DNA of 64,000 nucleotides, taken from NCBI RefSeq assembly GCF_006716085.1, contig NZ_VFON01000001.1, positions 186,001-250,000 of the forward strand, read 5' to 3'. The translations under genes were made by a program, and so were the position numbers. The notes under the pieces were generated by a model that worked only from the letters and a program-made list of their open reading frames with translations, ran no database searches and had not been told where the DNA came from. This DNA is from Leucobacter komagatae (GTDB lineage Bacteria > Actinomycetota > Actinomycetes > Actinomycetales > Microbacteriaceae). Below, in pieces: positions 7,930-15,982 of this stretch. Position 1 is the stretch's first letter. Each line of letters opens with the position of its first letter.

Positions 7930-9336
7930 ATGAATCCGCTTGAAGAACTCACGGGGTTAGAACTCGCCGCGGCGTTTCGGCGCCGCGAGCTCGGTGTCGA
8001 GGAGATGACCGACCTTGCGATCAGTCGCGCTGAGCAGCTCGAGCCGGTCGTCGGCGCGTTCACGACGCTCGCGCACTCGCGCGCTCACGGTGCGGCACGC
8101 GCGGCGCAGCGCATTGTTGACGCGGGCGATGGCGGCCCACTCACAGGCGTGCCCACTGCGATCAAAGACCTCGAACCGACCGCTGGCGTGCTGACGACGT
8201 TGGGTTCGGCCAGCTACCGAGACTGGATCCCTGACTTCGATGACACCGTCGTGAGAGCTATCGACGATGCCGGGCTCGTCTGGATTGGTAAGACCACCGT
8301 CCCAGAGTTCGGCGCTGCCTGCTACACCGAGCCCGAGGTGGCGGCCCCGAGTCGGTCGCCACACGCGCTCGAGCGCTCGGCAGCAGGCTCAAGCGGCGGG
8401 GCGGCCGCTGCGGTTGCTGCCCGAATCGTTCCCGTCGCGCAGGGCAGCGATACTGCAGGGTCGCTGCGGTCGCCCGCGAGTGCCTGCGGCGTGGTGGGGC
8501 TCAAACCCAGTCGCGGGCTGTTGACGGGCGGCCTTGCCGGCTCAGACGGCTTCGGGCTCTCAACGAAGGGCCCGATCGGGCTGACCGTTCGCGATACTGC
8601 CGCGCTGCTTGACGTGTTGGCGAGCGCGCCACCCGTCGGCACCGTTCATCCGGCCGTGCGTGGAGGGTTTCTTGCCGCGTGCGACGACCAGCCGGGCGGG
8701 CTGCGCATCGCCGTCGCCACAGAATCCGTGTCGGGCGGTGACGTCGACCCGCTCGTCGCCGCGGCCTGCGAAGAAACGGGCCGCCAGCTTGCAAGCCTTG
8801 GTCACAGCGTCACTGCTATGACGCAGCCAACCGACCTCGAATTCGTCGACGCGTTCACCGCGCTGTTCAGTGCACTGGCCGGGGCAAAACCTGTGCCAGC
8901 TGGCAAGGAAGTCATGCTTCGCCCCATCGTTCGCCACCTTCGCGAGCGTGCGGCGAAGACCGACAGTGCAACTCTCGGAGCGGCGCTCATGCGGGTGCAA
9001 GCCGCGGCAGGGGCTTGGGCAGGCCGGTTCGGCGCCGCCGACATTGTGGTGCAGCCAACGATTACGCAGCTGCCGGCGGTCGTGGGCTCGCTCCGCAACG
9101 ACCACGACCCTGCCGCAGAGCTCGCAGCGATGACGGCGTTCACGGGCAACACGGTGCTCGCGAACGCCACGGGCTTCCCTGCCATTAGCTTGCCGCTCGG
9201 CTGGACCGACGGCGGGGTACCAATCGGTGTCACCCTCACAGCGAAGTGGGGCATGGACAGCCTGCTGTTCGCGGTCAGCGCTCAGCTCGAAGCCGCGGTG
9301 CCCTGGCGGTGGCGACGGCCCATCGGGCTGCCGTAA
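7930..9336 (+). CDS. Amidase (amidase-signature family)
   Basis: Hydrolyses a C-N amide bond; substrate unknown. The 468-residue protein carries the whole Ser-cisSer-Lys triad at family spacing: Lys79 (AIKDLEP), Ser154 (GSSGG) and nucleophile Ser178 (GSDTAGSLRSPA). The 75- and 24-residue gaps equal those of fatty acid amide hydrolase (K142-S217-S241). The signature normally reads D-x-G-G-S; here the first Gly is Ala (DTAGS), a small but unusual change next to the nucleophile. ATG start with AAAGGA upstream. Likely heads an operon with the MFS gene 65 bases downstream and is controlled by the divergent TetR. Confidence 0.92.
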   Translation: MNPLEELTGLELAAAFRRRELGVEEMTDLAISRAEQLEPVVGAFTTLAHSRAHGAARAAQRIVDAGDGGPLTGVPTAIKDLEPTAGVLTTLGSASYRDWIPDFDDTVVRAIDDAGLVWIGKTTVPEFGAACYTEPEVAAPSRSPHALERSAAGSSGGAAAAVAARIVPVAQGSDTAGSLRSPASACGVVGLKPSRGLLTGGLAGSDGFGLSTKGPIGLTVRDTAALLDVLASAPPVGTVHPAVRGGFLAACDDQPGGLRIAVATESVSGGDVDPLVAAACEETGRQLASLGHSVTAMTQPTDLEFVDAFTALFSALAGAKPVPAGKEVMLRPIVRHLRERAAKTDSATLGAALMRVQAAAGAWAGRFGAADIVVQPTITQLPAVVGSLRNDHDPAAELAAMTAFTGNTVLANATGFPAISLPLGWTDGGVPIGVTLTAKWGMDSLLFAVSAQLEAAVPWRWRRPIGLP

Positions 9337-9401
9337 GCAACCCGGGCCCGATCCGCCCACAGATTCTCCATCATTCACCACTCAACGACGCAAGGACGCA
9401 C

Positions 9402-10880
9402 ATGCACCCTCCAGCCGACAACGAAGTCGCACACACCACCTTGAGTGATTCACGCCCCACCCCCAGCTCGCGAGGTTCAAGCGGTGCGGGACGCACCCTG
9501 GCGCTCACTGGCCTTGCCCTCATCGTGCTCGCAGCTGCGTCGCTTGAAGGGTTTGTGCTGCCCGTGCTGCCGCAGTTGCAGCGCGACTTTGGTGTCGAGG
9601 CGGCGACGGGCGCGCTCGCGAGCGTCGTGCCAACGGTGATTACGGTCATCGTTACGCCGCTTGCGGGGCGGCTCGCCGACGTGTATGGCGCAAACAAGAC
9701 CCTCGCTTGGCTCGTCGGCATTGTGATCTCCGGTGGCCTGATCTCGGCCTTCGGCCCGACCTTTCCGTGGTTCATCGCCGGCCAGGCGCTCCAAGGGTTC
9801 GCGCTCGGCATCATTCCCGTCGGGTTCGTGGCGCTTCGACGGCTGTTCAACGCTGAACAGGTGAAGACCGCGTCGGGCGTGTTGGTCTCAATGAGCATCG
9901 CCGGGGCCGGGCTCGGCGTGCTCATCGCCGGGCCGATCATTGACTCTTCCTCGCGCGCCGTGCTGTACGCGGTGCCGACCGGGCTCGTCGCGCTTGGCGG
10001 GGCTGCGTACTATGCGGCTGAGCGCGGAAGCGCAAGGGCAGTGCGGCCCGCCCCTCGCTCGGTGAGCGGGGGTGCAGGCCCGACTCGTGTGGATTGGCTC
10101 GGGGCCGGCGTGTTTGCCGCCGCGCTTCTTGTGCTCGTGGTCGCCCTATCGAGCACGTCGGCACTCGGGTGGGCATCGCCCGTCACGCTCGGGTACCTCG
10201 TCGCTGCGTCGCTCCTGATCGCGCTGTGGGTGTGGATCGAATCGCGTGTCGCGGAGCCGATGGTTGACGTGACCACACTGCGCTCACGCTCGGTCGGCGG
10301 AGCGGTGGCTGTCGGCATCGCCATCGGCGCGGGGTACGCTCCGCTTGTTTTCCTGATCCCGCAGCTCATCGGCCAACCCGTCGAGAGCGGCTACGGGCTC
10401 GGCGCAACCGCGACCGAGACTGGATATTTTCTCACCGCGGCCTACGTGGCGGGCGTGGTCGCATCGGTGCTTGCCGGGAGGCTTGCGGCGCGGGCTTCCG
10501 CTCAAATCCTCGGGGCCGTTGCGATGCTGCTGCTTGCCGCAGGGGCGTTGCTCGGAGCGGTCGGAGCGTCGCCGGGTCTCGTCGTTGGCTCGCTCGTGCT
10601 TGCTGGTCTGGGTGCGGCGGCGGCGTCGACCGTCGTATACTCGGCCGCGGCTGTAGGCGCGAGCGAGCATGAGGTCGGCGTCTCGACCGCGCTCATCACC
10701 ATTGCCCGCGCGATTGGCGGCGCATTTGCCACGCAGATCGTCGCTTCGATGCTTTCGGGCGCCGCAGGGATACCCGAATTCTCGTCATTCCGAGCCGGCT
10801 TCCTGGTCGCCGCGGGGCTCGCCGTTGCGGGGGTTATTGCGGCAGCGCTTCTGCTTCCCCGCGGCCGAGGAACGGCGTAG
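9402..10880 (+). CDS. MFS transporter (drug/metabolite:H+ antiporter type)
   Basis: A 492-residue polytopic membrane protein. ATG 9402 has AAGGA five bases upstream and is preferred over the longer open frame, which runs into the amidase gene. A hydrophilic N-terminus of about 30 residues precedes the first helix. The loop between helices 2 and 3 has the MFS motif in the form GRLADVYGANKTL. Length and helix density suggest about 14 membrane segments, as in DHA2-type exporters. Following the amidase, it may export the product or take up the amide. Its last 47 bases overlap the convergent saccharopine-dehydrogenase-like gene. Confidence 0.88.
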   Translation: MHPPADNEVAHTTLSDSRPTPSSRGSSGAGRTLALTGLALIVLAAASLEGFVLPVLPQLQRDFGVEAATGALASVVPTVITVIVTPLAGRLADVYGANKTLAWLVGIVISGGLISAFGPTFPWFIAGQALQGFALGIIPVGFVALRRLFNAEQVKTASGVLVSMSIAGAGLGVLIAGPIIDSSSRAVLYAVPTGLVALGGAAYYAAERGSARAVRPAPRSVSGGAGPTRVDWLGAGVFAAALLVLVVALSSTSALGWASPVTLGYLVAASLLIALWVWIESRVAEPMVDVTTLRSRSVGGAVAVGIAIGAGYAPLVFLIPQLIGQPVESGYGLGATATETGYFLTAAYVAGVVASVLAGRLAARASAQILGAVAMLLLAAGALLGAVGASPGLVVGSLVLAGLGAAAASTVVYSAAAVGASEHEVGVSTALITIARAIGGAFATQIVASMLSGAAGIPEFSSFRAGFLVAAGLAVAGVIAAALLLPRGRGTA

Positions 10881-12135
10881 TGCCAGCGGTTCCGGTTGCC
10901 GAAGGCTCCGACGCCACGAGCAGGAACGGCGCCGCATCGTCCGAGAGCGCTGGATTGACGCAGAAGGGTTCGAAGAGCGCGAAGAACTCGCCCGGGTCGA
11001 CGGCCTCCTCTGGGGTCACGACGCCCCGGGCCTTCACGCTTCCGCGCGCGATGAGCTGCAGCCCGAGCGCGGCGGGGATAGCCGTCGCGCCCGCCATGCC
11101 TCCGTCGGGAAACCGGGTGAGCTCGGCCGAGACGTGCGTCTCGATGCCCGCCCGGAGCCCGCTTGCCCACGCCCAGAGGCCCGGGGCCCGGCGTGACCGC
11201 CGCACATACGGGGCGGCGTCCGCGGGCTTCTCGAAACCCGCCTCAACCGCGCGCGCCGCGTCCTCCTGCGTCATCTCGCCGCTGTCGACTCGGGCAGCGA
11301 CCGCCCGGATCGCGTCGAACACCCACCCGGGGCCGATCCCGAGGTTTTCGCTCACGCTCAGGCCCGGGAACGTGCGCGGGAGCGTCACGGGCTCGGGGTG
11401 GCCGATGAGCCGGGCCTCGAGAGGCCCGTACCCGGGGTAGGGAACCGTGCGCTGCTGCAGCGGCGCGACGAGCCGCGCCTCGCCGTCTCTGTGTACGCGC
11501 ACCGTGCCCGTGGTCTGGTGGATGAAGTGCATCGTTGCCGCGTTCGGCGGCCCGCCGGGAGCCGGGGCGTCGAGCGTGCCGATCGGCCAGCCCGTGAGCA
11601 GCTCGCGGGGCTCGTCGAGCTCGCGCGCTGCGCGGGCGGCGAGCAGGTTTGAGACGCCGGGGCTCGCGCCCATCCCGATAAGCGCAGTGACGCCTGCCGC
11701 GGCCGCGGCCTCGCTGTGTTCGAGCGCGGTGAGGGTCGGCTCCCAGTCATCGTTGATGTCGACGTAGTGGCAGCCCGCGGCGATCGCTGCGGTGAGTGTG
11801 AGCTCGCCAAAGGTGGTGAACGGGCCGAGCGCGCTGAGCACGCCCCAGGCCCCGTCGAGCGCCGCGTCAAGGTCGTCGGTGAGCACGTTGAGTGCGACGC
11901 CCCGAACGTGGGGCGCGACCTCGGCGACCCGCGAGGCCGCGGCGCCGTCGAGGTCGGCGGCGATGATCTCCGTGAACTCGGGCATCGCCGCGAGCGAGGC
12001 GACGGCGGCTCGACCCATCGCGCCCGCGGCCCCGAGCACGACGACGCGGCGCGCTCGCGCGGGCGGGGTTGCGGGGAGTGGGCTTGGGGTTGGCGTGGGG
12101 TGCGTCGTTGCGCCCGATCCTGACTTAACGTTCAT
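10834..12135 (-). CDS. Saccharopine dehydrogenase-like NAD(P)-binding protein, paralogue 1
   Basis: A 433-residue protein of the saccharopine dehydrogenase NADP-binding family. It has the nucleotide loop VVLGAAGAMGRAA near residue 32, the ALGPFTTFG turn, HYVDINDDWE and a GMGASPGVSNLLAARA block. It is a paralogue of the product at 18294-19463. Both share TGT-[VI]-RV-x-RDG and, further on, a GHPEP-[VI]-TLP block. Family members oxidise or form secondary amines and imines (saccharopine, carboxynorspermidine, lysine 6-dehydrogenase), so an amine or opine-type substrate is likely but unproven. The ATG at 12135 lies inside an operator and seven bases past a good -10 box, so the mRNA is probably leaderless. 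The 28-residue Pro/Thr-rich N-terminus is not family-typical. Confidence 0.82.
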   Translation of the reverse strand: MNVKSGSGATTHPTPTPSPLPATPPARARRVVVLGAAGAMGRAAVASLAAMPEFTEIIAADLDGAAASRVAEVAPHVRGVALNVLTDDLDAALDGAWGVLSALGPFTTFGELTLTAAIAAGCHYVDINDDWEPTLTALEHSEAAAAAGVTALIGMGASPGVSNLLAARAARELDEPRELLTGWPIGTLDAPAPGGPPNAATMHFIHQTTGTVRVHRDGEARLVAPLQQRTVPYPGYGPLEARLIGHPEPVTLPRTFPGLSVSENLGIGPGWVFDAIRAVAARVDSGEMTQEDAARAVEAGFEKPADAAPYVRRSRRAPGLWAWASGLRAGIETHVSAELTRFPDGGMAGATAIPAALGLQLIARGSVKARGVVTPEEAVDPGEFFALFEPFCVNPALSDDAAPFLLVASEPSATGTAGTTPFLGRGEAEALPQ

Positions 12136-12140
12136 TCAGG
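12119..12140. promoter_or_regulatory. TetR operator copy 1
   Basis: Read on the minus strand this 22-bp site is identical to the site at 12929-12950. The core is an interrupted palindrome with half-sites CTGA-x-T-x-AACGTT-x-A-x-TCAG. It covers the start codon of the minus-strand saccharopine-dehydrogenase-like gene, where a bound repressor would block initiation. Confidence 0.85.
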
Positions 12141-12141
12141 C

Positions 12142-12171
12142 AGGCTAGGGGTGACCCTGCACCCGTGTCAA
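12142..12171 (-). promoter_or_regulatory. Promoter of saccharopine-dehydrogenase-like gene 1
   Basis: On the minus strand a perfect TTGACA (12171-12166) is followed after 18 bases by TAGCCT (12147-12142). The predicted start falls at or next to the A of the ATG at 12135, giving a leaderless transcript that begins inside operator copy 1. Confidence 0.7.
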
Positions 12172-12181
12172 CAGGGCGGCG

Positions 12182-12859
12182 CTACGCGCCCGCCGGCCGG
12201 GCTCCGACGATGCGCTCCACGATGCGCCAATGGGTCTCGATGAGGCGCTCGTCGTCGGGCGTGCTCAGCTGGCCGGCCCAGCCGGGGAGGTTCTCGATAA
12301 TGCCGACGATCGCGTGGGTCGCCACGGTCGCACTCGGCGCGTCGAACACCCCCGACGCGATGCCTGCGCGGATCGGTTCGCGGATCGTATTGAAGACCTC
12401 GACCTCGAGCGCCTTGAGCTCATCGTGGGCGGCAGGCGAGAGGTTCTTGAACAGGTGGCCGGGGGCGTAGAGCGACGAGTAGGCCGTGACGTCATCGACC
12501 TCGTTGACCTGCGTGCTCACATACATCCGCACGAGGGCGGCGAGCTGATCCCGCGGGTCGTCGCCTGCGCCACTGATCGCCTCGGTGGCCGCGGCGAGGA
12601 AGCGCGTGAGTGTGCTGTGGATGACGGCGTGCAGCAGGTCGCCCTTCGACTCGAAGTGCCAGTACAGCGCGGGGGCCGAGACCTGCACCGCGGTTGCGAT
12701 CTGCTTCACCGAGGTGGCGGCGTAGCCCTGCTCGGAGAACAGCTTGCCAGCCGCGCGCACGATGCGTTCGCGCGTGAAGTCTGGGGTGGCGCCTCCCGGG
12801 GGGTGGGACGCTTCGGCTGCGGAGCGTGTGGTGTTCGCTCTCGTTTGGGTGCTGGTCAT
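12182..12859 (-). CDS. TetR family repressor of the ABC/ligase/dehydrogenase cassette
   Basis: A 225-residue TetR protein. An ATG at 12859 is preferred over a GTG twelve codons upstream, which has no ribosome binding site. The DNA-binding domain spans about residues 27-75, with VKQIATAVQVSAPALYWHF as its helix-turn-helix. The gene lies exactly between two identical copies of one palindromic operator, one in front of each diverging target. A TATGAT box on the minus strand at 12919-12914 overlaps the -10 of the ABC operon, so operator copy 2 should also mediate autoregulation. The inducer is presumably the imported compound or its CoA ester. Confidence 0.88.
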   Translation of the reverse strand: MTSTQTRANTTRSAAEASHPPGGATPDFTRERIVRAAGKLFSEQGYAATSVKQIATAVQVSAPALYWHFESKGDLLHAVIHSTLTRFLAAATEAISGAGDDPRDQLAALVRMYVSTQVNEVDDVTAYSSLYAPGHLFKNLSPAAHDELKALEVEVFNTIREPIRAGIASGVFDAPSATVATHAIVGIIENLPGWAGQLSTPDDERLIETHWRIVERIVGARPAGA

Positions 12860-12888
12860 TGCAATCCGATCCGCTCGGGGCGACGCGC

Positions 12889-12917
12889 TTGACACGGCGC
12901 CCGGGTGTAAGTAATCA
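12889..12917 (+). promoter_or_regulatory. Promoter of the ABC transporter operon
   Basis: TTGACA (12889-12894), 17 bases, then TAATCA (12912-12917). The predicted start near 12924 lies just before operator copy 2, the classic layout for repression by roadblock or occlusion. The tetR -10 on the other strand overlaps this -10. Confidence 0.7.
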
Positions 12918-12928
12918 TAGCTGACACG

Positions 12929-12950
12929 CCTGAATGAACGTTAAGTCAGG
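12929..12950. promoter_or_regulatory. TetR operator copy 2
   Basis: Contains CTGAATGAACGTTAAGTCAG, the exact reverse-complement copy of the site at 12119-12140, placed immediately downstream of the ABC operon promoter. 22 of 22 bases match between the two copies, although they lie about 800 bp apart in noncoding or boundary DNA. Confidence 0.88.
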
Positions 12951-12987
12951 CAAGCAAAATCCCTCAACGACGAAGGAAAAGGCACCG

Positions 12988-14073
12988 ATGAGCGCAATTG
13001 ACGTGCGAAACGTGAGCGTGAGCTACGGCCAGGTCCAAGCCCTGCACAGCGTGAACCTCGAGGTTCACGCGCGTGAGTTTCTCACCGTGCTTGGCCCGAG
13101 CGGTTCGGGCAAGTCGACGCTGCTCGGCGTTGTCTCCGGCCTCATGGAGCCGAGCTCAGGCCGCATCGAGGTTGGTGGGCGTGACATCACCGCGCTTCCG
13201 ACCCACCAGCGAAAGATGGGCCTCGTCTTTCAGAACTACGCGCTCTTCCCGACGATGTCGGTCGCCCACAACGTCGCGTTCGGGCTGAAAGTGCGCGGCG
13301 AGAAGCGCGAGGTCATCGACGCAGAGGTCGAGCGGGCGCTCGCGATGGTGCGGCTCGAAGGCTACGGCGGCCGGCGCGTCCAGGCGCTCTCGGGCGGCCA
13401 GCAGCAGCGCGTCGCGCTCGCCCGCGCAATCGTGATCAACCCGACAGTTCTGCTGCTCGACGAACCGCTCGGCGCGCTCGACCGAAAACTGCGGCAGGAG
13501 GTGCAGGTCGAGCTTCGCGAGCTCCAGCGCTCACTCGGTATCACGACGGTCATGGTCACCCACGACCAGGAGGAAGCGCTCACGCTCTCAGACCGGATCG
13601 CGATCGTGAACAACGGCAGGATCGAGCAGATCGGCACGCCCGACGAGCTCTACGCGCGGCCCGTGTCATCATTCGTCGCAAACTTCCTCGGCACCTCGAA
13701 CGAGGTGCGGGGCACCATCGACCGCACAGGCGGGAGCGCACGATTCACTGACGGTGCCCTGAGCTTTGAGTGCGGTGAACCCGCCTTCGCAGGAAGCGAA
13801 GCGATCGCGACGATCCGACCCGAGGCGATCCGCGTCGACCCGGCGGCGGGCGCCTTTGCTGCCGCGGGGGATGGGATCGCCGCGAGCATTCGTGATGCGA
13901 TCTACCTCGGCGGCGTGACCCGCTACCACCTCGCGCTTGAGTCCGGCCACGAGTGGGTCGCGCTCTCACGACCAGACCACCCACCCATCGGACGCGGCGA
14001 ACACGTCGTACTTACGTGGCCGCCAGAAGCAGTGTGGCTTCTCGACCCCACCCCAGCAGGAGGAAACCAATGA
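12988..14073 (+). CDS. ABC transporter ATP-binding protein (PotA-like)
   Basis: A 361-residue importer ATPase. ATG 12988 follows AAGGAAAAGG and is preferred over an upstream ATG that lies in the operator. Walker A GPSGSGKST is at 36-44. The Q-loop VFQNYALFP, the signature LSGGQQQRVALARAI near 133, Walker B LLLDEPLGALD and the H-loop VTHDQ follow in order. The C-terminal 100 residues form a TOBE domain, as in PotA, FbpC and UgpC. First gene of a five- or six-gene operon with stop-start overlaps. It energises uptake of the ligand bound by the next gene's lipoprotein; the polyamine/opine/phosphonate importer family fits best. Confidence 0.92.
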   Translation: MSAIDVRNVSVSYGQVQALHSVNLEVHAREFLTVLGPSGSGKSTLLGVVSGLMEPSSGRIEVGGRDITALPTHQRKMGLVFQNYALFPTMSVAHNVAFGLKVRGEKREVIDAEVERALAMVRLEGYGGRRVQALSGGQQQRVALARAIVINPTVLLLDEPLGALDRKLRQEVQVELRELQRSLGITTVMVTHDQEEALTLSDRIAIVNNGRIEQIGTPDELYARPVSSFVANFLGTSNEVRGTIDRTGGSARFTDGALSFECGEPAFAGSEAIATIRPEAIRVDPAAGAFAAAGDGIAASIRDAIYLGGVTRYHLALESGHEWVALSRPDHPPIGRGEHVVLTWPPEAVWLLDPTPAGGNQ

Positions 14074-15113
14074 AACTCACCCGAATCGCGGGCCTCGGCC
14101 TCGCCGCGACACTCGCCCTCACCGCCGTCGGCTGCAGCTCTCCGGGCTCGGGCGGGGGAGGGGACGGCGACGTACCCGCTTCGATCACGATGGTCGAGTC
14201 GGGCGGCACGAGCGGCGAATCCATCAAGGAGGCGTACGGGGTGCCCTTCACCAAGGCAACCGGCGTGAAACTCGTGCAAGAGACGCCGACCGACCTCGGC
14301 AAGCTCGAGGCGATGGTGAAGTCGGGCAACGTCACCGCCGACCTGCTCGAGCTTGGCGGGGCGAGCGTGCAGATGGCGATCGAACGCGACCTCATCGAAA
14401 AGCTCGACTGGGACGACATCGACCCCGACCCGATGAACCCCGAGTCGAAGCTCGAGTACGCCTTCGGCTACCAGACGTTCGCCCTCTACATGGGGGCCCG
14501 TGCTGACGCGAAGCCCGTGACGACCTGGGCCGAGTTCTTCGATACCGACAGGCAGCCGGGTAAGCGCGCGATCCCCGCGTACTCCACCTACGCCCTGCCC
14601 ATCGCGCTGCTCGCCGACGGCGTGAAGCCAGAGGACCTGTACCCGCTTGACGTCGACCGGGCCCTCGCGTTCCTCGAGACCGTCGCCGACGACCTGCTGC
14701 TCTGGGAGGCCGCGTCGCAGACGCCGCAGATGCTCGAATCAAACGAGGCGGTCTACGCCGCGACGTGGGACAACGTGCGTGTCGCCGACGGCTTCCAGGT
14801 GAGCTACGACAACGCCGTGCGCGAGATGTCGTTCTTCGTGATTCCGAAGGGCGCGAAGCACGTGAAGCAGGCGAACCAGCTGCTCCACGAAATGAGCAAG
14901 GTCGAGAACCAGGCCGTGTCTGCAGAGCTCCTGCCGATCGCGGGCCCGAGCCCCGACCTCATGAGCAAGCTCAGCCCCGAGATCGTCGCCGAAATGCCGG
15001 CCGCTCCCGAGTTCGCCGACACACAGGCGACCTACGACTACCAGTGGTGGGCTGACAACGCAGCGGAGGTCGGCGAGCGCTGGGCCGCCTTCAAACTCGA
15101 GAAGCTCGGATGA
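14070..15113 (+). CDS. ABC transporter substrate-binding lipoprotein (PotD-like)
   Basis: A 347-residue extracytoplasmic binding protein. ATG 14070 overlaps the ATPase stop (ATGA) and has AGGAGG upstream. The N-terminus is a lipoprotein signal with lipobox LTAVGC, followed by a Gly-rich linker. The rest matches the PotD/spermidine-putrescine type: an early strand-loop in SITMVESGGTS, TTWAEFFDTDRQPGKRAIP in the middle and the family-like NAVREMSFFVIPKGAKH toward the end. The ligand cannot be read from sequence; I see no convincing acidic polyamine pocket, so opines or other amino compounds remain possible. Confidence 0.9.
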   Translation: MKLTRIAGLGLAATLALTAVGCSSPGSGGGGDGDVPASITMVESGGTSGESIKEAYGVPFTKATGVKLVQETPTDLGKLEAMVKSGNVTADLLELGGASVQMAIERDLIEKLDWDDIDPDPMNPESKLEYAFGYQTFALYMGARADAKPVTTWAEFFDTDRQPGKRAIPAYSTYALPIALLADGVKPEDLYPLDVDRALAFLETVADDLLLWEAASQTPQMLESNEAVYAATWDNVRVADGFQVSYDNAVREMSFFVIPKGAKHVKQANQLLHEMSKVENQAVSAELLPIAGPSPDLMSKLSPEIVAEMPAAPEFADTQATYDYQWWADNAAEVGERWAAFKLEKLG

Positions 15114-15982
15114 CCACAACCCTCATTCCCACGCGCGCCCCCTCTGGCCGGTCTCGTACCGGCCGGGCGGGCCGCGGGGAGCGGCTCGCCTTCATCACCC
15201 CGGTGTTCCTGCTGCTCCTCGTCGGGTTCGTCGCGCCACTCGCGCTGCTCATTCCGCAGAGCTTCACGGACGCTTCGGGGTTCACGCTGGGCGCCTACGA
15301 GCGCTTCTTTACCCGCAGCATCTACCTTGAGGTCATCGGCAACACGGCGCGAATCGCCGGGCTCACCGCCCTCTTCTCGATCCTTGCCGGGTACCCGCTC
15401 GCGCTCTGGATCAGCAGGCTCGGCTCCCGCGGAAGGATCATCGCAATCGTTGCGGTCGTGCTGCCGTTCTGGGTGAGTATCCTCGTGCGCACCTACAGCT
15501 GGACGGTGCTGCTCGGCAAGGAGGGTGTCATCAACTCGGCGCTCTTGAAGCTCGGGCTCATTACCGAACCGCTGTCGCTTCTCTACACCGACGTGGGGGT
15601 GCTCATCGGCACGGTCAACCTCCTCGCACCGTTCCTGATCCTGCCCCTCATCGCAACCATGAGCGGCATTGACCCGCGTCTCGGCCAGGCGGCCCGCAGC
15701 CTCGGCGCCTCACCGACGCAAGCGTTCTGGCGGGTCTTCTTCCCGCAGACCGTGCCCACGCTCGTCGCGACGTCGTTCCTCGTGTTCGTGCTCGGCTTCG
15801 GGTTTTACATCACCCCCGCCATCCTCGGCGGTGGCCGCGTGCAGATGCTGCCGACGGTGCTCTCCGGGCTCATCAACACGTCGCCCGACTGGGCACTCGC
15901 CGCCGCGATCTCGATCGTGCTGCTCGTGGGGGCTGGCCTCATCGGGCTGCTCGCCAAACTCGTCACCCGGAGGACCAAATGA
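15110..15982 (+). CDS. ABC transporter permease (PotB-like)
   Basis: A 290-residue inner-membrane permease of the BPD/MetI superfamily, with ATGA overlap to the binding-protein gene. The first membrane helix starts near residue 27 (LAFITPVFLLLLVGFVAPL) after a basic cytoplasmic N-terminus. The coupling motif that contacts the ATPase is the EAA-like loop around AARSLGASPTQAFWRVFFPQ. It pairs with the next gene to form the heterodimeric channel. Confidence 0.92.
   Translation: MTTTLIPTRAPSGRSRTGRAGRGERLAFITPVFLLLLVGFVAPLALLIPQSFTDASGFTLGAYERFFTRSIYLEVIGNTARIAGLTALFSILAGYPLALWISRLGSRGRIIAIVAVVLPFWVSILVRTYSWTVLLGKEGVINSALLKLGLITEPLSLLYTDVGVLIGTVNLLAPFLILPLIATMSGIDPRLGQAARSLGASPTQAFWRVFFPQTVPTLVATSFLVFVLGFGFYITPAILGGGRVQMLPTVLSGLINTSPDWALAAAISIVLLVGAGLIGLLAKLVTRRTK

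Noticed and set aside
12934..12987. Upstream ATG for the ABC ATPase
   Set aside because: It is part of the operator palindrome; the ATG at 12988 has the ribosome binding site and the family N-terminus.
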